The notes under the pieces were generated by a model. The model was not told the DNA's origin, did not search any database, and saw only the letters and a program-made list of their open reading frames with translations. Shown here in pieces: positions 8,983 to 17,987 of a stretch of DNA of 55,135 nucleotides. This DNA is from CAZPQM01 sp964588995. GTDB lineage: Bacteria; Pseudomonadota; Alphaproteobacteria; Rickettsiales; UBA8987. The stretch is from positions 1 to 55,135 of the forward strand of contig CAZPQM010000014.1 of NCBI GenBank assembly GCA_964588995.1, read 5' to 3'. The translations under genes were made by a program, and so were the position numbers. Position 1 is the stretch's first letter. Every line of letters begins with the position of its first letter.

Positions 8983-9789
8983 CTAAGCGACCGGTTCGGG
9001 CTGTTTGACCGTCTGGCTGGCGCGGTAGGCCTCGGTATATTTATTCATCTCCTCGACCCAGTCGATAATCTCAAGCGTACCGTCCATATGCTCGACCAAT
9101 GCCGTGCAGCTTTCCACCCAGTCGCCATCGTTGCAATAGAGAATGCCCTTGATATCTTTCATTTCCGCATGGTGGATATGACCGCACACTATCCCATCGA
9201 CATGGTGCTTCTTCGCCATGTCTACGAGAAAATCTTCATATTTACTAATATGCTCAACCGTTTTTTTGACCTTATGCTTCAGGTAAGCAGAGAGGGACCA
9301 GTAAGAATAACCCATTTTCGCCCGGAGTTTATTAACCAGATCATTCAGACGCAAGCATACGTAATAGGCGGAGTCGCCAATATAGGCGAGCCACGGCGCG
9401 TATTTCATAACACTGTCGAACTCATCGCCATGCATAATAAGCAGTTTCTGACCCTTGGCCGTCTCATGAATCGCATGCTGTTTTACCTGAATATTTGCAA
9501 AATTGAGGTCGGTATAATCCCGCGCAAATTCATCATGATTTCCCGGAATATAAATGACATCCGTACCTTTACGGGCTTTACGCATAATTTTCTGAATGAC
9601 ATCGCTATGCGACTGCGGCCAGTAGAACCCTTTTTTGATCTTCCAACCATCGATAATATCACCGACAAGGTAGAGCTTCTCTGATTCCGTATATTTCAAG
9701 AAATCTAGCAAAAACTCGGCTTTACAGTCCTTCGTAGCGAGGTGGATATCGGAAATCCAGATGGTACGATATTTGAAATATGAGCGCAT
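8983..9789 (-). CDS. LpxH-like metallophosphoesterase (UDP-2,3-diacylglucosamine diphosphatase family)
   Basis: This 268-residue calcineurin-like phosphoesterase carries the full metal-binding series: SDIHLA, GDIIDGW, GNHDEFA, HGDEFD and GHIHHAEM. The spacing matches the alphaproteobacterial family annotated as UDP-2,3-diacylglucosamine diphosphatase, a lipid A synthesis step. LpxH proper is usually shorter (about 240 residues), and many alphaproteobacteria use LpxI for that step, so the substrate remains uncertain. Membrane association is likely through the insert near residues 130-170 (YSYWSLSAYLKHKVKK). It is immediately upstream of, and coupled to, a GT4 glycosyltransferase, which supports a role with a glycolipid substrate. 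Confidence 0.8.
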   Translation of the reverse strand: MRSYFKYRTIWISDIHLATKDCKAEFLLDFLKYTESEKLYLVGDIIDGWKIKKGFYWPQSHSDVIQKIMRKARKGTDVIYIPGNHDEFARDYTDLNFANIQVKQHAIHETAKGQKLLIMHGDEFDSVMKYAPWLAYIGDSAYYVCLRLNDLVNKLRAKMGYSYWSLSAYLKHKVKKTVEHISKYEDFLVDMAKKHHVDGIVCGHIHHAEMKDIKGILYCNDGDWVESCTALVEHMDGTLEIIDWVEEMNKYTEAYRASQTVKQPEPVA

Positions 9790-9947
9790 ATATAGCCTCC
9801 TAGCGTAGCATCCGCTACATTACGCCCTCACACGTTGTGCATAGTGCGATTCATTTTTCAAGAAATCAATATTAAGCTCGGATCCACTCTGCCTTCAGGT
9901 ACATTAAAGGTAAAGCGTGATAAATCTTCCATAGTAGGCCGGCGGGA

Positions 9948-10370
9948 TTATAAGAGGCCGAGTTCGCGCAGCTCCGCTTCGATAGGCATCTCATTCTGCG
10001 AAGCGTTCCCCTTAAACTTAACGTCGCGGGGGGCATCTTTATCCTGAAGGTAGCGCCAGCCCTGAAACGGTTTTTTCTTTTTGGCCTCCGTACGAATAAT
10101 CTCTGTATCAGTTAGTATAAGGCATTTTTTCCCCTGCCCGGTATCTGCTTCTTCAAACCCTACAATGCGCTGGCGGCAACAAATGAGCTTATTGATAACA
10201 CGGTAAATCGAGCCGCCTGATGCAAGAATCTCATCCGCACGCTTAGGCATGTAGCGCGTGATAACATAATTCACCTTTTGCCCATGGTGCAACACGTGAC
10301 GCCCCTGATGCCATGCGGCAAGGTCAGCCACCGAATCACAGCCTACAGCCAATTTGATTAAATGCACCAT
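9948..10370 (-). CDS. DUF1489 family protein
   Basis: This 140-residue cytosolic protein belongs to a small family almost confined to alphaproteobacteria. Recognisable segments are HLIKLAVGCDSVADLAAW at the N-terminus, SIYRVINKLICCRQRIVGF in the middle, and EIIRTEAKKKKPFQGWRYL followed by DAPRD near the C-terminus. Function is unknown. It has no signal peptide or membrane segment. It stands alone between the phosphoesterase gene (158-base gap) and the antiporter gene (55-base gap). The gap on its 3' side (9790-9947) holds no convincing gene. Confidence 0.85.
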   Translation of the reverse strand: MVHLIKLAVGCDSVADLAAWHQGRHVLHHGQKVNYVITRYMPKRADEILASGGSIYRVINKLICCRQRIVGFEEADTGQGKKCLILTDTEIIRTEAKKKKPFQGWRYLQDKDAPRDVKFKGNASQNEMPIEAELRELGLL

Positions 10371-10425
10371 ATCCCTGTATTACAGAGACAGCGATAAAAT
10401 GTTACCGATCGGTTAAAGTGATTTG

Positions 10426-12120
10426 TTATTTCTGCTGGTGCGATTTCATTCGCGATACGGCCTGCTCAGCAGCATCATAGAAGGGCAGCAATACCAAGCT
10501 GGCCCCATGCTCTTTCAACACATGCTGGTCGCTCGGCTGCTGGGTTGATACAGCAATACCGCCTTGATATTGTTGCTGTTTCAGCCCTTCTATGAGCAGC
10601 AAGCGCGGGTCATCATGCATTAACCCAAGGTCATGCTGCGGCAGCGCAGACACGACCCATTTTACGGCTTTCAAAGGCAATCCGCTAACAAAAGCCGCAT
10701 CACACGCATCGCCGTAAATCGCGTCATGCCCCTGCGCCCGCCACCGCCTGACTTCATCGGGATTAAAATCGACGGCAAGCAAACTATAACCTTCCTCCCG
10801 GAGGTAATGCGCAATCGCTGAGCCATACCGACCCAAACCAAACAGAATAACGTCATATTGCCGCTTCTCTTTGGGTTGCTGCTCAAGCACTTGCTCACGG
10901 TATGGACGGCTACGCTCGAATATAGAGAGTATTGATTCCAGCTTGTTGTAAAGCCCGTGGGAATAGGTAATCATATACACGGAAAGGGAAATTGTTATCA
11001 ATCCTACCAAAGTTACAAGCCCAAGCGAATTGGCGTCTACATGCCCGAGGGAAAGCCCCATCGCCATAAATATAAGAGAGAATTCACTGATCTGCGCCAC
11101 CGTCAATCCGGCTAGAAAGCCAGTACGTTTGCGATAGCCCATCAACCCCATGATAACCATCACGATAATCGGATTACCAATCAACACGAACAACGAGAAA
11201 ATCAGAGCAGGGCCAATCTGCGTACCAAGCATCCCCAGATCCAGCTGCGAGCCAAGCGCGATGAAAAAAAACAACAACAAAAAGTCCCGTAGCGATGATA
11301 GTCGCGCCACAATCGCCTCGCGGAAAGGGGTTGACGCAAGCGAGATACCCGCAAGTAAGCCACCCAACTCCTTACTAAACCCAAGCTGGCTTCCAATTGC
11401 CGCCAATAGCGCCGCCCATCCTATCGCGAAGGTAATTAAAAGCTCTTGTGATCGCGCCATACGACTTACAAGCGGTGTAGCTAAATAGCGGATAAAAAGC
11501 AGTACAAACCCAAGCATGAGCAAGCCATATGCTAGTACGGTGCCAATCTGTAGCAGCGCCGAGCCTTCTGACGCATCTCCTGCACTGATACCAAATGCGG
11601 ATAAGGTCATCATGGCGAGCACTACCACTAAATCCTGTACGATCAGGAAACCTATCGCGATGCGGCCATGCAATGAATCCACCTCGCGTTTATCCGAGAG
11701 CAGCTTCACAATGATAATCGTGCTGGAAAAGGTCAGCGCCACCGCCACATAGAGCGCGATAATGGTGGTAAGCCCTAAAGCCAAACCGATAAAGAACCCT
11801 ATTACTGAGGTAAAGAGCACCTGACCCAGCCCTGTAGCGAGGGCAACAGGTCCTAGTGTACGTATCAATTTCAGATCAAGTTTCAAACCGACCAAGAAGA
11901 GCAATATTGCGATTCCCAATTCAGCCAGCAGGTCAATATGGGCATGGGAATGCACCAGATCCAAAACAGACGGCCCGGCAAGCACGCCAACTGCGATAAA
12001 GCTGACAATCATAGGTTGGCGCAGCAGCAATCCGATAAAACCGATAAACGCCGCCAGCGCGACTAATGCTGTTAGCTCATAGAATGGCGAGCTATGAATT
12101 AAAGTAACCAATTCTGTCAT
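10426..12120 (-). CDS. CPA2-family cation:proton antiporter with TrkA-N domain
   Basis: This 564-residue membrane protein resembles KefB/KefC/YbaL. A Na+/H+ exchanger domain of about 12 helices fills residues 1-385. It includes ELGIAILLFLVGLKLDL near residue 65 and SSTIIIVKLL near 130, typical of the CPA2 family. A Rossmann-type TrkA-N nucleotide-binding domain follows (FGLGRYGSAIAHYL near residue 428). K+ or Na+ efflux coupled to proton entry is inferred. The TrkA-N domain suggests gating by NAD(H) or glutathione adducts as in Kef. No KefF/KefG partner is present. Its start lies one base past the P-type ATPase stop, so the two ion transporters form one operon. Confidence 0.9.
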   Translation of the reverse strand: MTELVTLIHSSPFYELTALVALAAFIGFIGLLLRQPMIVSFIAVGVLAGPSVLDLVHSHAHIDLLAELGIAILLFLVGLKLDLKLIRTLGPVALATGLGQVLFTSVIGFFIGLALGLTTIIALYVAVALTFSSTIIIVKLLSDKREVDSLHGRIAIGFLIVQDLVVVLAMMTLSAFGISAGDASEGSALLQIGTVLAYGLLMLGFVLLFIRYLATPLVSRMARSQELLITFAIGWAALLAAIGSQLGFSKELGGLLAGISLASTPFREAIVARLSSLRDFLLLFFFIALGSQLDLGMLGTQIGPALIFSLFVLIGNPIIVMVIMGLMGYRKRTGFLAGLTVAQISEFSLIFMAMGLSLGHVDANSLGLVTLVGLITISLSVYMITYSHGLYNKLESILSIFERSRPYREQVLEQQPKEKRQYDVILFGLGRYGSAIAHYLREEGYSLLAVDFNPDEVRRWRAQGHDAIYGDACDAAFVSGLPLKAVKWVVSALPQHDLGLMHDDPRLLLIEGLKQQQYQGGIAVSTQQPSDQHVLKEHGASLVLLPFYDAAEQAVSRMKSHQQK

Positions 12121-12121
12121 A

Positions 12122-14845
12122 TTAACGCCTTTTTTTCATATCGCCCAAATATTTCAAGCGTATTTGCTTTTCGATTTCTAGAATCGCAAAACAGATAAAG
12201 CCACTTAAAATAATGATCAACCCGTCAAATAAGCTAATATTCTCTGTGAGAAATACCAACTGGGCTGCAGGCACGTACGTAAAGATTAACTGCGCCGTTA
12301 TCACCGCTGCAATGACAGCCCACATCACCCGGGTTCCTTTGATCATCTGCCAACTTAATGATGTGCTGTATAGATTGCGGATATAAAACAGATTCATCAT
12401 TTCCAAAACCACCAGCATATTAACCGCCATTGTACGCGCATAATCTATAGAAGCACCCTGTTCTATAGCATATTGATAAATAGCAAAAACAAACCCGGCA
12501 AATAATAGCGAAATTAAAATGATTAACCATATGAGTTGCCCAGTCAACAGAGGTTCATCTGGAGATCGAGGTGGCCGTTTCATAGTGCCGGATTCACTGG
12601 GCTCGAAAGCAAGTGCAATCCCCAGCGTTACTGCGGTAATCAGATTGATCCACAAAATCTGTACCGGCGTAATCGGTAGAGTCATACCCAATGTCAAAGC
12701 AAGCAGAATCGTCATCGCCTCTGCACCGTTGGTTGGTAGCGTCCAGCTAATCACTTTTTTCAGGTTGTCATAAACCGTACGGCCCTCTTTCACCGCCGCT
12801 GCAATAGACGCAAAATTATCGTCAGCCAGCACAAACTCCGCAGATTCCTTCGCTGCCTCGCTGCCTTTCTGCCCCATGGCAATACCTGCATCCGCCCGCT
12901 TTAGTGCCGGCGCATCATTGACGCCATCGCCCGTCATCGCCACGGTCAAACCATCGGCTTGCAATGCCTTAACCAGCCGCAATTTATGCTCCGGACTGGT
13001 ACGCGCAAAAATATCCGTTTCCATCACGGCCTGCTTGAGCGCCTCATCATCCAGCGCATCAATCTTTGCTCCCGTTAGTACATGCCCGGTTTTCTGGAGC
13101 CCGATTTGCTTACCAATAGCCGCTGCCGTTCCCGCATGATCGCCTGTGATCATTTTTACATCGATACCGGCATGGTAACATTCTTTTACCGCCTTAACCG
13201 CTTCATCGCGCGGCGGGTCTATCATACCTACCAAACCTAAAAGTGTAAGCCCAGATTCCACATCACTAAATTCAAGCACCGTTTTGTTGTCATCCACAGG
13301 CTGCATGGCAAGTGCCAACACCCGTTGGCCTTTCGCCGCGATCTGGTCTGCGTGCTCCTGCCAGTAAGCCGCCTCTAGCTGCGTCTCGTCTTCCACCGTT
13401 TGCTGACGGCTACACATCTCAAGAATACGCTCAGGAGCACCTTTAATATAGATGCAGGCATTACCCTGATGATCATGATGCAGTGTAGCCATAAAGCGGT
13501 GCTTGGAATCAAACGGAATCGCATCGGTGCGGCTCCAGCTTTTCCGCTCCTGCTCCGGCTGCAGTCCCATTTTCCCGGCAAAAGCGAGCAAGGCGCCTTC
13601 CATCGGATCACCTTCCACCTCCCATACATCGTCCTCTTGGTGGATCTGCGCATCGTTGCAGAGCGTAGCCGCCCGGGCAATATCCTCCAGTACAGTATAC
13701 TCTGTCGGTTCGACTTGTTTTTCGCCAAGCGTCAGGGCGCCCTCCGGTTCATACCCCTGCCCGGCAAGCGCAAAACAATGCTCCGAGGTAAGCGCGGAAG
13801 CCACCATCATTTCATTCCGGGTTAGTGTACCCGTTTTATCAGTACAGATAACAGACACAGAGCCCAGCGTTTCGATTGCCGGTAACCTGCGCACAATCGC
13901 GTTACGCTTCGCCATAGCCTGCACACCAATCGCGAGTGTAATCGTCAGCACTGCCGGCAGCCCTTCGGGTATAGCCGCAACCGCAAGCCCGACCACGATC
14001 ATAAACAGCTCAGCGAAGGCGTAATCCTGAACGAAATACCCAAAAAGAAAGATAGCGGTGGCCATCAAAAGAATAAACCCGGTCAGCCACTTGGCAAAGC
14101 GGTCCATCTGTTTCACCAGAGGCGTCGTCAGCGTCTCTACACTGGAGATCATGCCGCTGATCCGCCCGATTTCCGTATCTCCGCCCGTCGCCACCACGAC
14201 CGCTTTACCCTGACCTGACGTGACGAATGTGCCAGAAAACGCCATGCAGCTCCGATCCCCAAGCGCTGCATTCTGCTCCGCCGGTTCGGTGTCCTTATCC
14301 ACTGGCACAGATTCGCCGGTAAGAATCGCTTCCTGAATCTGCAAGCCGTGCGCCGAGAGCAGCCGCATATCCGCCGGCACTTTGTCGCCCGCCTCCAGCA
14401 AAACGATGTCACCGGGTACAATCACCTCACCTTCGACATTTTCGCGGTTTCCATCGCGTAGTACATTGGCGTGCGGCGCAAGCATTTTACGGATGGCTTC
14501 CATCGCTTTTTCCGCCTTGCCTTCCTGCAGGAATCCAATAATCGCATTGATGAACACCACGGCTAGGATAACACCGCTATCGATGAGATGGCCCAGCGCT
14601 GCCGTAATAAATGCTGCGGCCAGCAATACGTAAATCAGGATGTTATGGAATTGCCGCAGAAACCGTTTAAGCGCGCTTTTGCGCGGCGGCTCGGCTAATC
14701 GGTTAGGACCATCCCGCTCCAGCCGCTTCGCAGCCTCATCTGATGCGAGTCCGTCAGCGCTTGTTTCTAACCGCTCAAGCGCCGCTTCCCCGGCTTCACT
14801 ATGCCAAGAATTCTCAAAAGTTTCCACCGTAGCATCGTCAGGCAT
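12122..14845 (-). CDS. Cation-transporting P-type ATPase (P2-like)
   Basis: The 907-residue pump has the P2 order: cation-ATPase N domain, actuator with LTGESVPVDKD, PEGLP in M4, phosphorylated D336 in CTDKTGTLTRNEMM, ATP site KGAPERILEM, hinge MTGDGVNDAPALKRADAG, and six C-terminal helices. ATG 14845 is preferred over an upstream in-frame start because GGGGAGGA precedes it at ideal spacing. M6 reads NLITAVTLGIALAFEP, where calcium pumps carry Asp in the third position after the Thr (NxxTD), so a Ca2+ substrate is doubtful. Mg2+, Na+ or another cation is possible. It is the first gene of an operon with the CPA2 antiporter, suggesting a shared role in ion homeostasis. Confidence 0.9.
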   Translation of the reverse strand: MPDDATVETFENSWHSEAGEAALERLETSADGLASDEAAKRLERDGPNRLAEPPRKSALKRFLRQFHNILIYVLLAAAFITAALGHLIDSGVILAVVFINAIIGFLQEGKAEKAMEAIRKMLAPHANVLRDGNRENVEGEVIVPGDIVLLEAGDKVPADMRLLSAHGLQIQEAILTGESVPVDKDTEPAEQNAALGDRSCMAFSGTFVTSGQGKAVVVATGGDTEIGRISGMISSVETLTTPLVKQMDRFAKWLTGFILLMATAIFLFGYFVQDYAFAELFMIVVGLAVAAIPEGLPAVLTITLAIGVQAMAKRNAIVRRLPAIETLGSVSVICTDKTGTLTRNEMMVASALTSEHCFALAGQGYEPEGALTLGEKQVEPTEYTVLEDIARAATLCNDAQIHQEDDVWEVEGDPMEGALLAFAGKMGLQPEQERKSWSRTDAIPFDSKHRFMATLHHDHQGNACIYIKGAPERILEMCSRQQTVEDETQLEAAYWQEHADQIAAKGQRVLALAMQPVDDNKTVLEFSDVESGLTLLGLVGMIDPPRDEAVKAVKECYHAGIDVKMITGDHAGTAAAIGKQIGLQKTGHVLTGAKIDALDDEALKQAVMETDIFARTSPEHKLRLVKALQADGLTVAMTGDGVNDAPALKRADAGIAMGQKGSEAAKESAEFVLADDNFASIAAAVKEGRTVYDNLKKVISWTLPTNGAEAMTILLALTLGMTLPITPVQILWINLITAVTLGIALAFEPSESGTMKRPPRSPDEPLLTGQLIWLIILISLLFAGFVFAIYQYAIEQGASIDYARTMAVNMLVVLEMMNLFYIRNLYSTSLSWQMIKGTRVMWAVIAAVITAQLIFTYVPAAQLVFLTENISLFDGLIIILSGFICFAILEIEKQIRLKYLGDMKKRR

Positions 14846-14850
14846 ACCGT

Positions 14851-14857
14851 CCTCCCC
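14851..14857 (-). promoter_or_regulatory. Strong Shine-Dalgarno of the P-type ATPase gene
   Basis: On the minus strand GGGGAGG is followed by 5 bases and then the ATG at 14845. This decides the start: the upstream in-frame start at 14908 would add 21 mostly aromatic residues and would put the ribosome site inside the coding region. Confidence 0.75.
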
Positions 14858-14952
14858 GTTAAGAATCGAATAGTAAAAATAAAAGCGGTTGAAGTAAATC
14901 AAAACCACTCTACATTATATAAAGTTTCGATACGATTTTTAACAGGAGCCTC

Positions 14953-16434
14953 ATGACTTTACCCGAGACGCACACCTCCCCCATGCATGGCTGGAAATTC
15001 GACAATAGCTACGCCACCCTGCCAGAGCATTTTTACAGCAAACTTCCCCCGCTTCCCGTGCGTGCGCCGAAGCTCGCCGTGTTCAATGAACGATTGGCCC
15101 AAGAACTCGGACTGGATCTAAGCCATCAGGGTGAGGATGACCTCGCCGCGCTGTTTGCGGGCAATGCACTGCCGGAAGGAGCAGAACCTCTCGCACAAGC
15201 CTATGCCGGCCATCAGTTCGGCCATTTTACGATGCTGGGAGACGGGCGCGCACATCTGATGGGGGAGCACATCACGCCAGAAGGCGCGCGCGTGGATATT
15301 CAATACAAAGGCTCGGGCAAAACACCCTATGCCCGCAGGGGTGACGGCCGCGCCGCGCTTGGCCCGATGCTGCGGGAATATATTGTAAGCGAGGCAATGC
15401 ATGCGCTTGGCATTCCGACCACGCGGAGCCTTGCCGTGGTGACAACCGGGGAGCCCGTACTGCGCGAAACAGAGCAGCAGGGTGCTATCCTCACCCGGAT
15501 TGCAGCCAGTCATATCCGCATTGGTACGTTTGAATTCATCGCCGCCCAGAAGGATACAGACGGGCTGAAACAACTCGCCGATTATGTCATCGCACGGCAC
15601 TACCCCGATCTTGCCGATGCCGAGCAGCCCTACCTTGCGCTGATTGAAGCCGTGATGGAGCGGCAGATTACGCTGGTGAATCACTGGCTGCGCGTCGGGT
15701 TTATTCATGGCGTCATGAACACGGACAATGTCGCGCTTTCCGGTGAAACGATTGATTACGGTCCCTGCGCCTTTATGGATCGTTATGACCCGAATACGGT
15801 CTTCAGCTCAATCGACCGTATGGGCCGTTATGCCTACGCCAACCAGCCGACCATTACGCAGTGGAACCTCGCGCGCTTCGCCGAGGCGATTCTGCCGCTA
15901 TTGCATGACGATATTGAACAAGCTGCTCAGCGTGCCGAAGAGACGCTCGCGACATTTAACGACCGCTTTCAAACGGCATGGCTTGCTATGATGCGCGTTA
16001 AGCTGGGGCTGCTTGACTCCACACCGGAAGATGGCGTGCTGATTGGGGATCTGCTCAAATGGATGCAGTATCATGCGGTGGATTTCACCAACACGTTCCG
16101 CGATCTCTCGCAGGCCACCTTGCCCGATAAGGAGGTCTATGAGGCGGAGGACGTTGCGGCATGGCTAGTGCGCTGGCAGGAGCGGCTCAACAAACAGTCG
16201 GCATCACCGGAGGAAGCGCGGACAGCGATGCAGGCGCAGAATCCGTTTATCATCCCGCGCAATCACCGGGTAGAACAAGCGCTTCAGGCCGCTGAAACGG
16301 AGTCTGATTTCTCGGTGATGCACGCACTGCTAACCGCCCTGAAATCTCCCTATCAAGACACCCCTGATTTCATCCAATACACCCATCCCCCTACGCCGGA
16401 AGAACGGGTGTATCAAACGTTTTGCGGGACCTGA
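14953..16434 (+). CDS. selO: Protein adenylyltransferase SelO (YdiU family)
   Basis: SelO is a pseudokinase-fold enzyme that transfers AMP from ATP to Ser, Thr or Tyr residues of target proteins and is linked to oxidative stress. The 493-residue protein has QAYAGHQFGHF, YKGSGKTPYARRGDGRAALG with the inverted nucleotide-binding residues, and the metal-binding GVMNTDN at residues 253-259, then DYGPCAFMDRYDP. The start ATG has AGGAG 7 bases upstream. It ends FCGT: the conserved C-terminal Cys (Sec in animal SelO) is an ordinary cysteine here. It is divergent from the P-type ATPase operon with about 107 bases between starts. Redox genes gshA and gshB lie 4 kb downstream but are not co-transcribed. 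Confidence 0.95.
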   Translation: MTLPETHTSPMHGWKFDNSYATLPEHFYSKLPPLPVRAPKLAVFNERLAQELGLDLSHQGEDDLAALFAGNALPEGAEPLAQAYAGHQFGHFTMLGDGRAHLMGEHITPEGARVDIQYKGSGKTPYARRGDGRAALGPMLREYIVSEAMHALGIPTTRSLAVVTTGEPVLRETEQQGAILTRIAASHIRIGTFEFIAAQKDTDGLKQLADYVIARHYPDLADAEQPYLALIEAVMERQITLVNHWLRVGFIHGVMNTDNVALSGETIDYGPCAFMDRYDPNTVFSSIDRMGRYAYANQPTITQWNLARFAEAILPLLHDDIEQAAQRAEETLATFNDRFQTAWLAMMRVKLGLLDSTPEDGVLIGDLLKWMQYHAVDFTNTFRDLSQATLPDKEVYEAEDVAAWLVRWQERLNKQSASPEEARTAMQAQNPFIIPRNHRVEQALQAAETESDFSVMHALLTALKSPYQDTPDFIQYTHPPTPEERVYQTFCGT

Positions 16435-16449
16435 GGGAGGAGTAATGTT

Positions 16450-16536
16450 TGGTGCGGCCGAGAGGACTTGAACCTCCACCCCGTTGCCAGGACATCGACC
16501 TCAACGATGCGCGTCTACCAATTCCGCCACGGCCGC
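16450..16536 (-). tRNA. tRNA-Leu (anticodon GAG)
   Basis: The minus strand folds as a class II tRNA of 87 bases with an encoded CCA end. The acceptor stem is GCGGCCG/CGGCCGC with discriminator A. The anticodon stem CATCG/CGATG holds the loop TTGAGGT, anticodon GAG, reading CUC and CUU. A long variable arm precedes the GGTTCAAGT-type T loop. It lies between selO and lipB. Confidence 0.95.
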
Positions 16537-16795
16537 ACGTAAATAGAGAATGGAATTTATAACGTTATGTTCCTGGAGGCGCAACGGTTATTTGGATGCC
16601 CCCTTCGGCAGTCTTTTTATGCTTGCCTTCGGCAAGACGCAGCGCCACCGCATCCCACCACGGTCGAATCTCAATAAGAGAGACGAAAATATAATGAGCA
16701 TAGCACGATAGGGCGTTGGCGGCCTCCCCCGAGCTTGACCCGAGGGGCTCAAACCGGCATAAGATGCTGGAATTACGCTCAAGGATGGCATCATA
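16537..16795. other. Non-coding gap between tRNA-Leu and lipB with short palindromes
   Basis: The 259 bases hold no convincing gene. Two structured spots are visible: TTGCCTTCGGCAAG around 16624-16637 (a small hairpin) and a GC-rich stretch near 16728-16746 with CCCGAG twice around CTTGA, resembling the remnant of an alphaproteobacterial intergenic palindromic repeat. The lipB promoter must also be in this gap, but I cannot fix it. Confidence 0.45.
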
Positions 16796-17422
16796 ATGGA
16801 ATGGAAAACGTCAGATACGTTCGTCGATTACGAAGATGCACTTGCCTTTCAGGAAGCGCGCGTGCGTGCTATTCAGAAGGGTGGAGAGGAATGCATTTGG
16901 CTGCTGCAGCATCCGCCACTTTACACGGCTGGCACCTCCGCAAAAGAATCGGACTATCTCGGTGTCCATGACTTTCCGGTTTACCTTACCGGGCGCGGCG
17001 GGGAATATACCTATCACGGGCCCGGGCAGCGCATTGCTTATGTCATGCTTGACCTAAAAGAACAACATGGTGATCAGCCCGATCTGCGTCGTTTTGTCTG
17101 GCAACTTGAAGAATGGATCATCCGCACCTTGGACACTTTCGGCGTAAAAGGCGAACGGCGCGAAGGACGCGTGGGCATCTGGGTCGCAGAAGATACGACC
17201 GGGGCTGAAAACAAAATCGCGGCGATTGGCATTCGCATCAAAAAGTGGGTAACGTTTCACGGCATCGCTATCAACGTAAATACGGATTTAACGCATTTTA
17301 ATGGCATCGTACCTTGCGGCATCCATGAACATGGCGTTTGCTCGCTGCATAGTTTGGGGATTAATGTATCGATGGAAGAGGTTGATAGCGCGTTAAAAGC
17401 GTGTTTCGAAGACGTCTTTTAA
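16796..17422 (+). CDS. lipB: Octanoyltransferase LipB
   Basis: LipB moves the octanoyl group from acyl carrier protein to lipoyl domains of 2-oxoacid dehydrogenases, the first step of endogenous lipoate synthesis. The 208-residue protein has the family motif RGGEYTYHGPGQRIAY (about residues 68-83), catalytic K140 in NKIAAIGIRI, and the acyl-thioester cysteine C174 in IVPCGIHEHG. An insertion (about residues 118-138) before the lysine is typical of the family. The start ATG is preceded by AAGGATGG. The stop overlaps the convergent phaR gene by 4 bases. lipA is not in the window. Confidence 0.96.
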   Translation: MEWKTSDTFVDYEDALAFQEARVRAIQKGGEECIWLLQHPPLYTAGTSAKESDYLGVHDFPVYLTGRGGEYTYHGPGQRIAYVMLDLKEQHGDQPDLRRFVWQLEEWIIRTLDTFGVKGERREGRVGIWVAEDTTGAENKIAAIGIRIKKWVTFHGIAINVNTDLTHFNGIVPCGIHEHGVCSLHSLGINVSMEEVDSALKACFEDVF

Positions 17423-17907
17423 TCCTTCTTGTCGTTATCCTGAGAAACGCCGAACGGATTGAACATGTTCATCGTCTGCTCAAACATCTGCATGTTCTGC
17501 TTGCCAATTTCTTCAAGCCCTTTGAAGGGTGATAATTCCGTCAATCCACCCATAGCATCGCGCATCTTTTCCTGATTGTCCGAAAAGTCCGTCATCGCCT
17601 TTTCCAGATACCCAGGCAGCACCGTGCTGAGGCTATCGTCATAGAAGGTAATGATGTGACGCAGAAATCCGATCGGCAACATATTATATCCCTTGGATTC
17701 CTGCTCAAAAATAATCTGCGTGAGTACGGTGCGGGTCAGGTCTTCCCCGGTTTTCGCATCCACTACCGTGAAGTTTATCCCCTGCTTAACCAGCTTGCAC
17801 AAATCATCCAGCGTGACATACATGCTCTGCGACGTATCGTACAAACGGCGGTTGGCATATTTCTTAATGACGACTTCTTCATTTGCATTCGGGCTATCTG
17901 ACGCCAT
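17419..17907 (-). CDS. phaR: Polyhydroxyalkanoate synthesis regulator PhaR
   Basis: PhaR binds DNA and polyhydroxyalkanoate granules and represses phasin genes. The 162-residue protein has the conserved N-terminal DNA-binding region IKKYANRRLYDTSQS, followed by YVTLDDLCKLVKQG and the accumulation-regulator repeat VLTQIIFEQESKG and GFLRHIITFYDDSL. The C-terminus is rich in Met, Gln and Asn and amphipathic, as in other PhaR proteins. The gene implies that the organism makes PHA storage granules, although phaC and phasins are not in the window. It is divergent from rsmE with an 80-base gap. Confidence 0.93.
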   Translation of the reverse strand: MASDSPNANEEVVIKKYANRRLYDTSQSMYVTLDDLCKLVKQGINFTVVDAKTGEDLTRTVLTQIIFEQESKGYNMLPIGFLRHIITFYDDSLSTVLPGYLEKAMTDFSDNQEKMRDAMGGLTELSPFKGLEEIGKQNMQMFEQTMNMFNPFGVSQDNDKKD

Positions 17908-17987
17908 ACCATTCTCCTCATGTGATTCGTACTACCTATACTGACTAATGCTGGTTTTTTCAATCAGATAATCGTATAACAGCGCGC

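Noticed and set aside
8596..9684. Open frame of 362 codons on the plus strand
   Set aside because: It is antisense to the GT4 and LpxH-like genes, both with full conserved motifs, so it is a compositional shadow.
9830..9947. Possible small gene on the minus strand (24 codons, MEDLSRFTFN...)
   Set aside because: No ribosome site, no match to a family I know and no operon overlap. Left as non-coding.
16405..16434. Possible selenocysteine TGA at the end of selO
   Set aside because: The conserved C-terminal residue is encoded by an ordinary Cys codon (FCGT then TGA), so the TGA is the stop.
16588..16794. Short open frame between tRNA-Leu and lipB
   Set aside because: Low-complexity, Arg/Pro-rich translation with no ribosome site, and it overlaps palindromic DNA.
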